From contig CP093830.1 in NCBI GenBank assembly GCA_033063855.1, forward strand, positions 13,764,854-13,828,853: DNA of 64,000 bases, written 5' to 3'. Shown piece by piece: positions 33,954-46,883 of this stretch. Each line of letters opens with the position of its first letter. The first letter of the stretch is position 1. Below the pieces are notes generated by a model, which was not told the DNA's origin, did not search any database, and saw only the letters and a list, made by a program, of their open reading frames with translations. Source of the DNA: Smittia aterrima (Eukaryota > Arthropoda > Insecta > Diptera > Chironomidae). A program made the translations under genes and the position numbers.

Positions 33954-35676
33954 TCTAATCGTGAAAAAAGTTCAAATGAACTCCATCGATTCTCCCTTAC
34001 GAAATATATTTTTAGTTGAAGATATGTGGATTATGAATAAAAATAATATTCGAAAATCATCCCGAATCGTTTGATTAAAAGCTTTGATATTCAAAGTCTG
34101 AATAAGAGTTTAGATTTATCGATTTCAAATAATAACAATCTCCTTAAAAGCGAATTTTGATGATATTTCATTTGATACAAAATCGTCCAAAAAATATTTT
34201 TTTTCTGTCTGTTGTATTCGTGAGATATTTACAGAAATGTTTGGACTTGATAAGTTTGAGATGAAATTTCTATCAGCATCTTCAGTTTGCTTTTTTCTTT
34301 CAGTTCAAATGCATGAATATCGCGCGTATTTAAAATATAAATCAAACTTAAAAGCTTTTCTTCTGACTATCGTGCTCATTCGTCACGAAGAATTCGTCTA
34401 TAAAGTTAATATTTGACAAAATATTTTTCAGTGCAATTTTTCTCTTTAAAATGAGTAAAAACAAACCAATTCCATTAAAAAAGAAATCTCGTAAAATGCT
34501 TCGCTTCTTGGATGAGTAAGTTTTTGTTTGATTAATATAAGTAATAAAATATTACGGTAGTAGAACCTTCAATGTTTCAATGCGAAATGCAATTGATTGT
34601 CTAGAGCAAATATTGTTTGTCTCAAAATAAAAATTTGTATTTCTTGACTTTGTAAACTTATTCAGAAATTGCATCAAGAAAACTTAGAAAACTAATAAAT
34701 TATTGTAATTCTGCTAAGCGGAACTCGTTGAAAATTTATGCAGTTTTATCAAAGGTTTCTAAAACAAGTTTAATTTGCAAGCTTTTTCGTCTTTTAAGTT
34801 AGTAGTTGTCGCCAAAAAAGATCCAAAATATCTTGAACTTGAGGAGATGAATAATCTCAAACAAAACTTCAAGGCAAGTTTTTTTTCTTGGTTCAGCGAT
34901 GTTGGTTTTACTGCTGCCGTAGCTATTTCATATCATCATCATCACCGACGTCACTGTTTAAAGAAAAATGAAACTTTGACGTTGCTTGTGTGTGTGTGTA
35001 TGCTTTCTGTTAAAAACTGATCTTCCACAACAAGCACGCGGATAGTTTATTTCGTTCACATTTTATCTCGCTCGATGATGCAAGCTAACACGTGAATCGA
35101 TATCAACGATGTTTGATTCTGAATGTATTTAGTTGCAAATTTATTCCAAACTTTCGAGCGATTCTAAACAGATGATTGCTTAAGAATAACAAAATGACGA
35201 TCGTCATGTTCTCAAGTTGATTGTGTCGAAGAATATTTTTCTGTGGAAATATTATTCGTATAGCACTCTATTGAAATTCATTCAGTCTTTCTTCAACATT
35301 TGCTCTGTGAGCGTCATAAAGCAAAGTCTCTCCGCTTGTACAACTGCGCTCAATTATCGTTTATGAAAAGAAATTTTCAGCAGTCGAAGAAGAGAAAGGA
35401 GGAAAGTAAGTCGTGAGTGCTGTTAAACGAAAGAAATCAATGAATTCATAAATTGTTGCTTAACATTAAACAGTTTTAAAGATTCTAACAAAGTTACATC
35501 GCAGTAGTTGACTTGCTTGACCTAAATGCAAACTGCATATTTTGTTGCGCGTAAAAAGCGAAATTAGCTTAGTTAGTTGAAAAACGTGTGAACTTTGATC
35601 TCTCTAATCGCTTCTCCTGAAAGTTTAAATTTTAAATCCAAAATTAAACATTTTCTTATCAATTTTTCACAGAATC
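33954..35676. other. Region between Kazal-like gene and amidase
   Basis: It contains the 3' end of the Kazal-like gene and probably the 5' leader of the amidase, whose ATG lies just after a cacag acceptor at about 35672. A short exon-like frame at 34451 (MSKNKPIPLKKKSRKMLRF, then GTAAGT) could not be joined to any partner. Nothing else recognised. Confidence 0.45.
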
Positions 35677-37371
35677 ATGTCGTTTCTCATAAGAAAAATC
35701 ATGAGATTAGCGATGTACGTCTTTTACATCGTCGTGAAGCCATACGCAATTTATTTCTCACGATCAATCTCCGCGAAAAAAATTCCTCCGATCAAGAATG
35801 AGCTTCTGAAAGTGCCGGGCGTAAAACTTGCTGACATGATAAGAAATCAAGTTGTAAAATGCGAAGTTGTCATTCAAGCATACATCGATCGTTGTAAAGA
35901 AGTCAATCCGCTGCTAAACGCGATCGTTGAAGGTGAGACATTTTCAATCTTCTAAAAATATTTTTTTATTATATTTTTCATTCAGACCGGTTCGAGGATG
36001 CTTTAAATGAAGCACGAGAGATTGATAAACAAATACGAAGTGGAAATAAAACGATTGAAGAAATGAAGCTTCAAACACCCCTCTTAGGCTTACCACTCAC
36101 AGTTAAAGAGTCAATTCAAGTCAAAGGAATGAGCAATCAGGCCGGAAGAGTGTACAAGAAGAAACGTATCGCGACAGAGGATGCACCGATCGTAAAAAAT
36201 GCTAGAAAGCACGGCGCCGTTATTATTTGTGTGACGAATACGCCAGAGCTTTGTCTTTGTTGGGAAACATACAACAAAGTTAGCGGAACAACTAGAAATC
36301 CTTACGATGTCAAGAGGTTTGTGAAGTCACACTTTGAGTTATTTGAATTTAAATTTATTTGTTTTCAGAACGCCTGGAGGAAGTTCTGGTGGGGAAGCTG
36401 CTTTGCTTGGTTCTGGAGCGTCTCTTCTTGGACTTGGATCAGATGTTGCTGGTAGCTGTAGGTTACCTGCCATGTTTGTAGGAGTTTATGGTCATAAACC
36501 AACGCCATTTGTCTGCTCTCCTTACGGACACAACCCTCAGTCAGAAGATCCTCGATGGGGAACTTTCTTTACGACAGCTCCAATGACTCGTTACGCTGAA
36601 GATTTGTCGCTGCTACTTGATGCTGTTAAGGAGGCTGACGGTCCAAATCTTGAGTTGTTCAAGGAGATTGACGTAAATAAAATAAACTATCATTACATGA
36701 TTGGAGATCCGTCAGGAGTGATTCAGCAACTTTCTCCTTGCATGAAAGACTCGCTCCTGAAAATAGCGAATCACTTTAAAGCTACAGAAGTGAATATCGC
36801 GCTTATGAAATGGGCTTTAGATATAAGCATGCACTCGATGCTGACAATGCCATTTGACACGATCTATACAAAGACCGAAGAAGGCTGTAAGCCTAAAACT
36901 CCAGGAACAGAAATTGTCAAATATATGACAGGAAGATCAAAGTCAAACATTACTTCAGTACTGATCAGAACATTCCAATACACGACTCAAAAACTTCCGA
37001 AAAATCAACAAAAACAGCTTGAAAACATTCGCAATAATCTCAGAACCGAAGTCAAAAAGATTGTCGACAACAACGGCGTTCTCTTCTATCCAACTTTTCC
37101 ATCATCTGCGAATAAGCATTACGAAATTTACTATAAACTACTCGACACAACTTATCTAATGGTCTTCAATACACTTGGTCTCCCAGTGACACAAGTTAAC
37201 ACTGGATTTGATAAAAATAATCTTCCAATTGGCATCCAAGTTGTGACCAACCATGGTAACGATCATCTATCAATTGCAGTCGCACGAGAGATTGAGAGAA
37301 AATTCGGCGGATGGATTCCTGCTGAAGATATCGAAATGAGAAAAACTAAAGAAATAACAACTGTAGCGTAG
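35677..37371 (+). CDS. FAAH2-like amidase-signature hydrolase
   Basis: Coding exons join(35677..35932, 35986..36316, 36369..37371), 529 residues. A hydrophobic N-terminal segment (LAMYVFYIVVKPYAIYF) suggests membrane anchoring. The amidase-signature triad is present: Lys about 126 in LPLTVKES, a Ser in TPGGSSGGEAA (about 201-202), and the nucleophile Ser about 225 in GSDVAGSCRLPA. The family hydrolyses fatty-acid amides and related amides; the substrate of insect members is mostly unknown. Length and triad are complete, so the enzyme should be active. An aataaa occurs about 170 bases after the stop. Confidence 0.92.
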
Positions 37372-37615
37372 AAAATTTACCAAATCTGATTCACACTCAA
37401 GCCATTCTGTCTTAAACATCGATTTTTTTTTATTGATTTCCATTTATTTCTGTTGAAAAATTCTATAAGTTGACATAAAATCATGATGTAATGTGAGCTG
37501 TGTGAACATTAAACACTGATTCCATCAAATGCCTGTTTTGAATTGAATAATAAACAATTGATTTTACAACTTCTTGCAGTTGATAATTAAGAAATTCTTT
37601 CGTTTTCCAAGATGA

Positions 37616-40600
37616 TCAAGATAAAATAGTGTCGTCAATTTCCTCGTCTTTGCCGATTGGTGTCATAGCTCGGTACATCACTTTTCCAACGACTTCGTTG
37701 AGTGATTCGCGGGCGCCAGGTTCAAGGAGTTGCAAAACTTTCTGTTGAACTTCGTCTCCATTTTTAAGACGAAGGATGCTAATGAGAGCGATTTCACTGT
37801 TCGACTTGACATATCCATTCTTCTCTTTCGTTCCATTCACGAGCATCGGGATGAGAGCTTTCAGAAACTCTGGCGCAGTTTTCTCTTGCGGTACTGTTTT
37901 AGCGAGATAAATTACTGTCTTTGCTAACAATTGCTTGACTTCATTGCTGATGTGATTCATTGATTTCACGTAAGGTGTTAGAACAGTTGGTGGGATAGGA
38001 ACGCCGCTGTTTTGGCAATGTGCGACAAGGTAGCAAGCTCCGCGGACTCCATTCGATGCAACAGTCAATTTGTCACTTTGAATGCAAGTTATTAATGTTT
38101 TGCATAACTTAGCTTCGTATTTGGGAATGTAAACGGTCTCAGGCGACTCCTTCAAAACCACAAAAAGAGCAGCAGTTCTACCATGTCGAAGAGACCAGTC
38201 TTCTCCGAAATCGTCGTTGAAAATGTGATTATTCAAAGCATCATCGAGGGTCTCTTCCGAAAGCCATTTCAACAGAGCTCCTAAACAACCAGCAACACAT
38301 GATCTCGTTATATCTTCCGAGTAATTCAGCATGGAAGTCAATGTCGCGTAAATTTGTTTCTTGAGTAACTCAGAAATCTTATCTCCGTTCTGTGTTGTTA
38401 CATTTCTCAAAGCTTGCAGCATTGTTTCTCTTACATTTGAATCATCAGCAGTTTTAATTCCATTGTGCATTTCGACAAAAAGAGGATCTGGACGCATGTG
38501 AATCTTAATAAGTTCCGCGATTGCAACTCCAGCTTTCATTCTGACAGCGCGATTTTGATCGCTCAATGCTTTGAGGAAAGTTGTTTGAAGTTGTGGCAAA
38601 AACTGTTTCAACATGATTCCAACCTTTGAAAGAAGAATCGCGAGAGTTTCCAGAACAGCTGCTTTGACGGCAGCATTGAAGCGATCACCGAGAATACGGA
38701 TAAGTGGACCAGTAATGTGAACTACTGATGGTTGTAGAGACGCTGCTGATGTGAGTGCAATGACTTCGCCTAAACCCTGTGCTGCGTTTTCTTTTTCTTC
38801 TGGCATTCCATTCAAAATTGCTTCACGGAACACTGGCAAGAGCGGAGCAATGCCCTTCGGTAAGCAGAAGCCAGGTAAATCGGTATTTGGAGGCAAATCC
38901 ATAACTGCGAATTTAACTGCATGTCTGACGTCGCTGACATGTGCAATTTGTTGTGTTGAGTCAAGAGTCTTTGTTACAGCATTAAGAGCTTCCCACGATC
39001 GCATCAAAATTTCCTTGTCTTCTTCTGCTAACAATCTCATCAAACCGTTGAGTAACTGGGCAATGTAAGTCGAGTAATCACCAGGACAGCTGCTGCAGAA
39101 TGCACAGAGAAGGGTTGCTGCTGCTTTTCTCATTTCAATCTGGTTCGATTTGCTTGTTTCCATCAGGGTATCAATAAGAGTTCTGATTCCGACATCGTCA
39201 CTTACAGCAAGAACAACGAGTTGACAATATTCAGTTTCTTGATTTTCTTCCGGCGTTCCAATCGAAGCAGCAAGTGCATTCAAAATTGATGGGAGTATCT
39301 TCGGTAAGAACTTCGTCAAAGCTTCTCCAGCGACTGATGCGAGAATTGATAGAGCCTTTGTATTCACTGGCGGTGCCGTCAATTGAGGAATTAAAATAGG
39401 CAAAACAACCTTTGATTTGATTGCCATGACTTGGCGAAGTCCATCAAGAGTACATTCAGCAATAAATGGATCAGGGTCGTTCAAACCTTCCAACATTGAC
39501 GGTAGAATATCATCCAATGCTTTTGATCCCACTGTCGAGTGAAGTGAGTCAAATGTTTTCGCTGCTGCTTGTCGAACTTCTGGAAGTGGATCGCTGAGAG
39601 CTTTTCTAACTGTTGGAACAAGACTGTTCACGAATGCAAGAACCATGTCGCGTGATGTTGAAGCCATGATCTCTGACAATCCAATGCAAACACCTTGTCG
39701 TTGATCAGATTGATCTGAATCCAAGCCTTTCTCAAGGATCGGAATAATTTCTGGTAAAACTCGTTCACCAAGTTTTCGGACAAGGTCGCCAAGGGTTCTA
39801 GCTGCGACTTGACGTTTGTCGTAGCTTTTACTGGCAAGACAACCAAGCAAAAGCGAGAACAAGGTTGGAAGAATTTCACGAAGAGTTCTTGGAGTGTTTG
39901 TGACAACGACTTTCCATACATGAAGGGCTGCTTGTCGAACCATCAATGAAACATCACTTCGACCCATGTAAAGTCCAGCTAAAACTCGATTTCTTCTTTC
40001 GGTTCCAAGATGTCTAATAATTGCTTTGTGCGATTGTTCAGTTCCAAAGTTGTCATCTTCAGAAGCAGTTTGCGTTGACATTTTTCCGCTGACTCCAGAC
40101 ACTCTGAACAACAAATCTCCAAGAAGTTGAACTGAGCTGTAACGAATTCTCCAGTTATCGTCGAAGAGTCCTTTTTCAAGCTCTGGTAACAACAACATGA
40201 TGGCAGACTCAGCGTAAAGATTTACAATACGTTGACCAGCTCTCAAAGCAGTATCACGGACGTACTCGTTCTCGTCAGCCAGAGCCTTCAAAATTGGATT
40301 AATGATCTGTCCAATGTACTGAGTAAATTCGTTAGGGAAAGCGCTTGGCATGTAGATGAACATGAGAATATAACCATCTTTGACATGTGGAGCAATATCA
40401 GTTCTCTCAGCCGTTTTGATAATCTCTGGCATCGTTTTATGAAGCTTTTCAACACCAAGGGCTGCAACAACTTCAGCCAATCCTTGAGCAGCTCCAGAAC
40501 GATCGACGCTACTAGTTTCTGATGTCAATGTTTGCATTAACCATGGAAGAAGATTTTCTCCAACAGAGACTTCACCCATTCCTCTAACCATAGCCCCAAG

Positions 40601-43600
40601 AGCACGAGAGCTGACAGCTCGAACCTAAGAAAAATTAAGAATAAAATTTAAAACTACTATTTTCCAAATAAATAGAAATCTATTGCTTACCTCTGGCACT
40701 GGATCCAACAAAGAAGCTTTCAATCCTGGCATGATGTTGTCTAAGTAAGGTGTCAAGTCTTTTTGATCAGTGAGAGAATACATGTTTCCAATAATTTGTG
40801 CAGCCATTTTCCTGGTTTCTGTTGATCGATCCATGAATGCTCGTTGAACAACTGGCATGATAAGAGCAAGTGACGGTGCATCGATGAAATGGACGAATTT
40901 AGTTTCCAATAGACTCTGCAGACACGAGCTAGTTTTGTTGGAAGGATCTTCGAGAGCTTTCAACAGAATTGGAACGATGGCTTGAATTTCAGGATTTTTA
41001 ATGACCGATCCAATCATTTTCAATGCGTTAGCTCCTGACTCTTGAACTTTGATGTGCGAATCGCCAAGAACTTCCATCAATTTAGGTACGATGCTGGGTA
41101 AGCAAGATGAAAGTTGCTTTGGAGCACAATGACTCATTGCACCAAGTAGCTCAACTGAGGCGATTTTTGTTCTCCAAGATTCTTCATCAAGTGCTGCCAA
41201 GAGCGATGGCAGAATAAGCTTAACTCCATGAGCAGAAAGTTTACCCATTACGACCTTTGCTGTTTCGTCAGCTGCTTGTCTAACATATTGCGATGAATCT
41301 CCAAAGCATTGCAATAAATGAGGAAGAACATGAACGATGTACGGTTCGAAAAGTCGACCTAATGTAGAGCACAGCATCTGGAAAAATCAAAATTTGGTAA
41401 ACAAAATATTGCGAATAATAAACCATACTTTACCTCGAATGCAAATAATGCTCCTTCGCGACATTTGTAATTCTTTTTATCTTGAATGTGAGTTGTAAGT
41501 TTTGACATTATATCGAGTTGTTTCAAAGACAAGATTCCTAAGCCTTTCACAAGACCAGCGATTCCATAAGCAGCGCCACGTCTCTCGCCATATTTGTCGG
41601 ACTTTACAAGTTGAGTCATCAACTTTTTAACAATCTGAGGTGCTTGATCTTTTAACGAAGGGATCAAATGTGGAATACAATTGGCAACTGCCTCTTGAAC
41701 TTGTTGCGATGGTGTTGAAAGTGCAGCAAGAAGTCTTTGAACAATTGGGCCAATTCTCTTATCGTCTTTGTCCAAATGTCGAGCAAGTGATCCCATCAGA
41801 ATAACGACGGCCTGGCGAATGTTATCAAACTCGCTTTTATTCGGAGCTTTGTCTAAAAACTCTTCAAACACAGGAAGTAAAGTTGCTACGCATTCCTTTC
41901 CATGCAGATCAACGATGGCGAGTGAAGCAGCCAACATTTCTTTATGAACAATTTCTTCACGATCACGTAGACCAGTTGACACCATAAATTGCATAACACT
42001 CTCAACAGTTCCAATCTCGAAGAATTGAGCTATTTTGCTAATGGAAATAGCAACTCCACGTCTTGTTTCCCAAGGATCAATAGCTGGTACGATCTCACGA
42101 TTGAATTGATCCAAAACAGGTGGAATCAAATTAAGTTTTTCGTTGTAGAGCTCGAGAAGTTGGTCGAGAAGATTTTTGGTGAGAGCTGAATTGCCATTTA
42201 AAACTGAAACAAGCGCAGACGCAGCAGCTTTCTGGACACAGCTCTCGTGATGAATAATGTCTTTCATAAGCTCATCTCCTAGAACAGCGGGAACTTCAAA
42301 TCCTCCGTCCTCCCACAAAGTTTCAGCAAGTTCTTGAATGTCATTTGACACATCGTGTTTGGCGATGAAAATTCTCCTGACAATAAGAAGTCCCAACTCG
42401 TAATCATCGCTGATGGTTGGCAACGCGTCAATAATTTTAATTAAAGCGCGTACTGCAGAATCGCGAGTGATTTCCATTTCACTTTGCAACATGTTCATGA
42501 TAAACTCGATTTCATCTTTGCTAGCGATCGAGCGATAGCTTTGACCAGAAATGGCATCAGCTACATCCAAAAAGGCGGCAATTGATTGAGTTTGAATTCT
42601 ACCACGGTAAGATGTTGCAAGATCAATCAAAGAACGCATCATATCGAGTGTTGGTAGGTATTTTGGATGTTTGAAGTCACTCAAATCTTCGCCGTCAATG
42701 GAATCTCCTTTCATTTGCGCGTGTTTTGCAATCAATTCAATACCGATCAAGAGTTCATCGCCAGTAACGTAGTTTGAGACAAAAGCTTGTTTTAAGAACT
42801 CAAAAATGAATGAGAATGCTGGCGCGTTGAGAACATTTGACCTTTCATCATCGTCATTGTTTGATGTTCGTTTATCAACAAGACTTTGAAGTGTTACGAG
42901 AATGTCAGGAACAATGTCTTTCAAATCTCCATTAGTCCAATCCTCAGGAAGATCGCATCTTGGTTTTTGCATTCTTATTGTCGCCAGAGCAATTTTCTTT
43001 CCAAGCTCAGCTTCTTCGCCACTGAATACAGCAACTCTAAGAGACAGATAAAGTTTCGTGAGAGTAGAAGCAGCTAATGGTGACTTAACAACTCTCAAAA
43101 CTGCTGGCAATAGAGATGAGAACCACAAGGAAAAGTGCTGGGAATTTCCATTGATTGATCCTTCAATTTGGGAAACAACTTTCAATAAATCGTCGTTAAG
43201 GTCTTTACATTTTAGGCGAATCGCATTTTCTTTCTCCGTTTGATTCTTGATTGCTTCCTTTTGCTTTGGAGTCAACTGAGGTGGCTTCAACTTTCCTTCC
43301 TTACGTTTCTTTTCTTCGATTTCTCGTCTCAATTGAAGTTCTTCGATTTGTTCTTTGTAGCTGTAAGCTTTGTTCTCGCGACGAATTTGTGCTGTAGGTG
43401 TTTCTTCCTGGTTTGGAATTGAGCTTTTGTCGTATAGCTCGCCTTCTGGTGTAAGGAAAGTGAAATATTCGTCATCTGTGACTTGGCTCATTGCTGGTTC
43501 GTTCAAGACTCTCGTGACGTTTTCAATCACTGCTGGTAAAACAATTTCAGGGCTGATGCGAACAAGTGAAGCAACTGAGTTTTCATACATTGAGTTGCAC

Positions 43601-45876
43601 TTGTAATTGTCTAAGATCTTCTCTTTTACTTCGGACCAACATGCAGCAACAAAAGATTTTCGATCAATATTATGCAATGATAGAATTTCCTCCCAAAGCT
43701 CTCCGTCTAACGCTTGAACTGTTTGATGATGACATGACAGCAAAGCATGTTGTGCGATTAATTGGCCGTTGGATGGATTGTCACTCGCAGCTGAACAAAT
43801 AGCGAGTATCGCATCTATGACTGAATGAGCTGAGATGGAGTTATCGTTAATTTCTTCAGATATCTTTGAAACTTGGATTAAACTTTCAAGTTCATCCAAA
43901 AGCTTTGTGGCTAGCTCTGTTCCACTCGATGTTTTAACCATTCGTTTAATGGCTTCGATTGCTGACGATTGAACTTTTTTAACACTTGAAACTGCAGCAA
44001 GAACGAGTGATTTATACAATCGCTGTGGATCGCCAATGATGTCACTCAAGAAATTCGTTAACAGCTTCTCACACATTAGAACAACACTGCACAAACTTTC
44101 ACTGCTTGCACTTCCTACGAATCTTTCAGAAACGAATATTTCTTTGTTCATGTCGAGCACAATATTCCAAAAAGATTGAATGTTTTCTTGTTTAACGGAA
44201 GTGGTTGATAGAATGATGCAAGCTGCAGCAAGTCCTTCGCTGACAACCGGTGTTTGAAGAACATTTTGAGCTGCTTTTTCGATCATCTTTAAAAGTTGAT
44301 CGGTGAAACTGACGGATGATGGAAGTGTCGCATGTTGCAGACAGCTCAAAAACCATTGAAGAAAGCTGACTTTTACAGACTGAGCTTTTGAATCAAGTCC
44401 CTTCTTAAACCACTCAACGATCTTCGAATTGAGTTCACCATGGAAAAGAACCGACCAGAGTCCAAACATCTCAAGACCGTGACACAATACTTTCTCTTGA
44501 ATCTCTCCATCAAGAGCTTTGATAAATTTTTCGGAAATCGTTGGCATTATGCTAGAGATGGAAGCAGCGTCTGCATTGTTGTAGGAAAGATTTCCAGCTC
44601 CCTAAAGAGAATTAAAATTAGTTTAATTTAAAACCGGTCAAACTATCTTACTTGAAGTAAATTGATTCTGTATTCGGCGACTGTTATTTTTCCATCAGAT
44701 CCACCAAGAACCGAGAAGATTTGTGTTAGAAGTGTCTCAATAGCTTTGATTTCAGAACATTTCTTTCCAACTTCCTTCAATGATTCCATCGACTCCAATC
44801 GACTCGCATCATTCTTCGAGTAAAGATTCTGAATCAAAACTTTTCCAAGTTCTACGCTCGAGTCACTGATATCTGTTTTCAGTTCTCGTACAATATAACC
44901 GACTCCTTCAAGAACAATTTCAGGGTTCCGTAACATCGATCGTTGCATTGCTGGTAGAAGAATTGTTTTCACTTCATCTTTCGTCGTAGCTTCAAGCAAA
45001 ATCTTGCATGCAGTAATGTGATGGCAGTTTGGCTTTGCCTTCACAGTAATCAGTCCTTTGACGAAGTGATCGAGCAACTTTACTTTGTTACTTTCGAGAA
45101 TTGTGAGATCTGATTTCTCATCTCGATAAAATCTAAGCATTGCCGACAGGAAAGTGATTACATTGTGCGCTGGTTCCATTGCGAGGAATTTGTTGAAATA
45201 AAGTTGAACAGTATCTTCTCCTTTCTTCAGCCAGAAGGTTTTCAAGAAATTGTAGGCCTTCTCTGTTAGCTTCTCGTTGCTAGATTGAATGGCTAATGCA
45301 TAAAGTAACGATTGATACTCCATGAGCTTTGAAAATTCAACTTTTCCAACGTCGGATTCGCAGTTCATGTGTAATCCAATAGAATTTGTCCACACTAATG
45401 CAATAACTGCTGCTGTTGAAGCTTTTGACGGTGGTGCATTCACAAGCTCCTTGCTACAGAGCGACTTGAAGACAGCATTGAAATGTTCAACCGCGAGATC
45501 TGGATGATGGCGAGTTATTTCAACTATCAAATTGTTCACAAGTTGCTGTGACTGTGGATCTTTGTATTTCACAAGTGTCGTTCCAATTACTTTGCAGATT
45601 CCTCTTACAACTTGAGTGTTCATGCCTAAAATTGAGTGAAGGGATTATTTTTTGATAAAACTGATGATGTTGACAAATTCTGTTCCAACCTGGATTTGTT
45701 AAAACGTTTGTCACATCTTGAAACACATCTGAACGTTCCTCGACGCTCACGTTTAGCACTCGATTAGGCAGATCTTTAAGAGCCTTCGACAACTGTAATT
45801 AATTAAGTGATTAGATAAGTTCCAACTGAAAACACATTGTGAAATAATTTTTTCCTACCTCTTCGTTAAGCGACAT
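37616..45876 (-). CDS. Gcn1: Translational activator GCN1
   Basis: Six coding exons: complement(join(37616..40624, 40691..41377, 41434..44601, 44652..45625, 45690..45792, 45859..45876)), 2652 residues, near the human length of about 2670. The first exon codes only MSLNEE. The protein is HEAT repeats throughout, including the eEF3-like stretch (GERRGAAYGIAGLVKGLG; CREGALFAFE; QYVRQAADETAKVVMG) and the following segment (DPVPEVRAVSSRALGAMVRGMG), the region known to bind GCN2. GCN1 sits on collided or stalled ribosomes and activates GCN2, which phosphorylates eIF2-alpha during amino-acid stress. Introns are 50-66 bases and all junctions keep frame. Confidence 0.96.
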
Positions 45877-46169
45877 GTCGGTTTTTCTCGATTTTCTAAA
45901 TCAAAACGGCGATATCTTGACGTTAATTCAGATGTTGGGTGTCAATCTTGTCTTGACTCACAGTTTTGATTAGTTTTTAGCTGTAAATGTTTTGTTATTC
46001 TTTAGTTAAACAAAACCGAAAAAACTTTGCGAAATGATTTTTCCAAGTAGATCTACCTCAAGTAGTAGATCAAAATTTGAGTTTCTGTAACTGACGTACA
46101 AATCCTATGTCGAAAGCTAAGTAGATTCTTTTCGGATTTTTTCAGTCGATATTTTCACAATTTGGAACG
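45877..46169. promoter_or_regulatory. Shared upstream region of Gcn1 and Mic10
   Basis: 293 bases separate the two divergent start codons. It holds both 5' leaders; ttttttcagtcgat just before the Mic10 ATG contains an initiator-like TCAGTC. A bidirectional promoter is inferred. Confidence 0.4.
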
Positions 46170-46466
46170 ATGGCAGAGAAAAGTTTCGCTGAGGAAAGAA
46201 TGGGTCAGAAGATTGATCGTTGTTTCTCCGATTCAATAATCAAAGCAGGTGAGCAAATCATTTCATGGAAAAGTGTTTGTTACACAACCTGGACTCTCAT
46301 TCCAAAAATAATTCGATGCCCTCATATTTTAGGAGTTGGATTGACTCTTGGTGGAGTGTTCAGCCTTCTGTTCTTCAAAAGACGGATGTGGCCAATGTAC
46401 GGCGGAGCATTCTTCGGGCTTGGTGTGGCATACAACAACTGTGAAAAGTCTCTGAACTCAAATTGA
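46170..46466 (+). CDS. Mic10: MICOS complex subunit Mic10
   Basis: Coding exons join(46170..46248, 46333..46466), 70 residues. The two membrane hairpin helices carry the glycine-rich motifs needed for oligomerisation (KAGVGLTLGGVFSLLFFKRR and YGGAFFGLGVAYNNC), with the conserved FFKRRMWP turn between them. Mic10 bends the inner membrane at crista junctions. The 84-base intron is a multiple of three and free of stops. Unspliced mRNA would therefore give a 98-residue form with 28 extra residues between the N-terminus and helix 1; the spliced form matches the family and is preferred. Confidence 0.93.
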   Translation: MAEKSFAEERMGQKIDRCFSDSIIKAGEQIISWKSVCYTTWTLIPKIIRCPHILGVGLTLGGVFSLLFFKRRMWPMYGGAFFGLGVAYNNCEKSLNSN

Positions 46467-46883
46467 TTCCAGAAAACATCCAGCCGGGCAAAATTATTGA
46501 TTTAAATAAAAATTTGAGATGTGACTCGTGAAAATAGTGATCGAAGCTTTGTTTAATTAAACTTTTATTGGAAAGTGATTAGGTTACAGTTGATCTTCGG
46601 CTTTACTTAAGCAGTATGTTCTCTTAAACTTTTTTTGGCTCCGCAGTTGGAAAAAGTATTAACTAGTATTTGGTCTAACAAATAATTTCAATATTGACTA
46701 GAAAACCAAAAGCTTTTGAAATTGAAAGTCAATGAAAATTAGTAAAAAAGCGAAGAGAAATATTTTTTCGCATTCAGCTGAGAGATCAGTTGTAGCGTTA
46801 AAGATTGGTGGATAGAGAATTCAAAAGCTTGGTTCTTGATGTACGAAGACTGTTGTTGAAAAAAAAACTTATCGAAAGTCTAT
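46467..46883. other. Convergent 3' region of Mic10 and DNAJC16
   Basis: Contains an attaaa/aataaa about 40 bases after the Mic10 stop. Otherwise AT-rich with no feature seen. Confidence 0.5.

Noticed and set aside
34451..34520. Exon-like MSKNKPIPLKKKSRKMLRF followed by a GTAAGT donor
   Set aside because: None of the acceptors tested downstream (around 34768-34806 and at the amidase start) keeps an open frame; left as unproven.
34775..35020. Frame with a His-rich run (YHHHHRRH) and GT microsatellite
   Set aside because: The His run comes from a short catcat repeat and the tail from a tgtgtg repeat; no splice partner.
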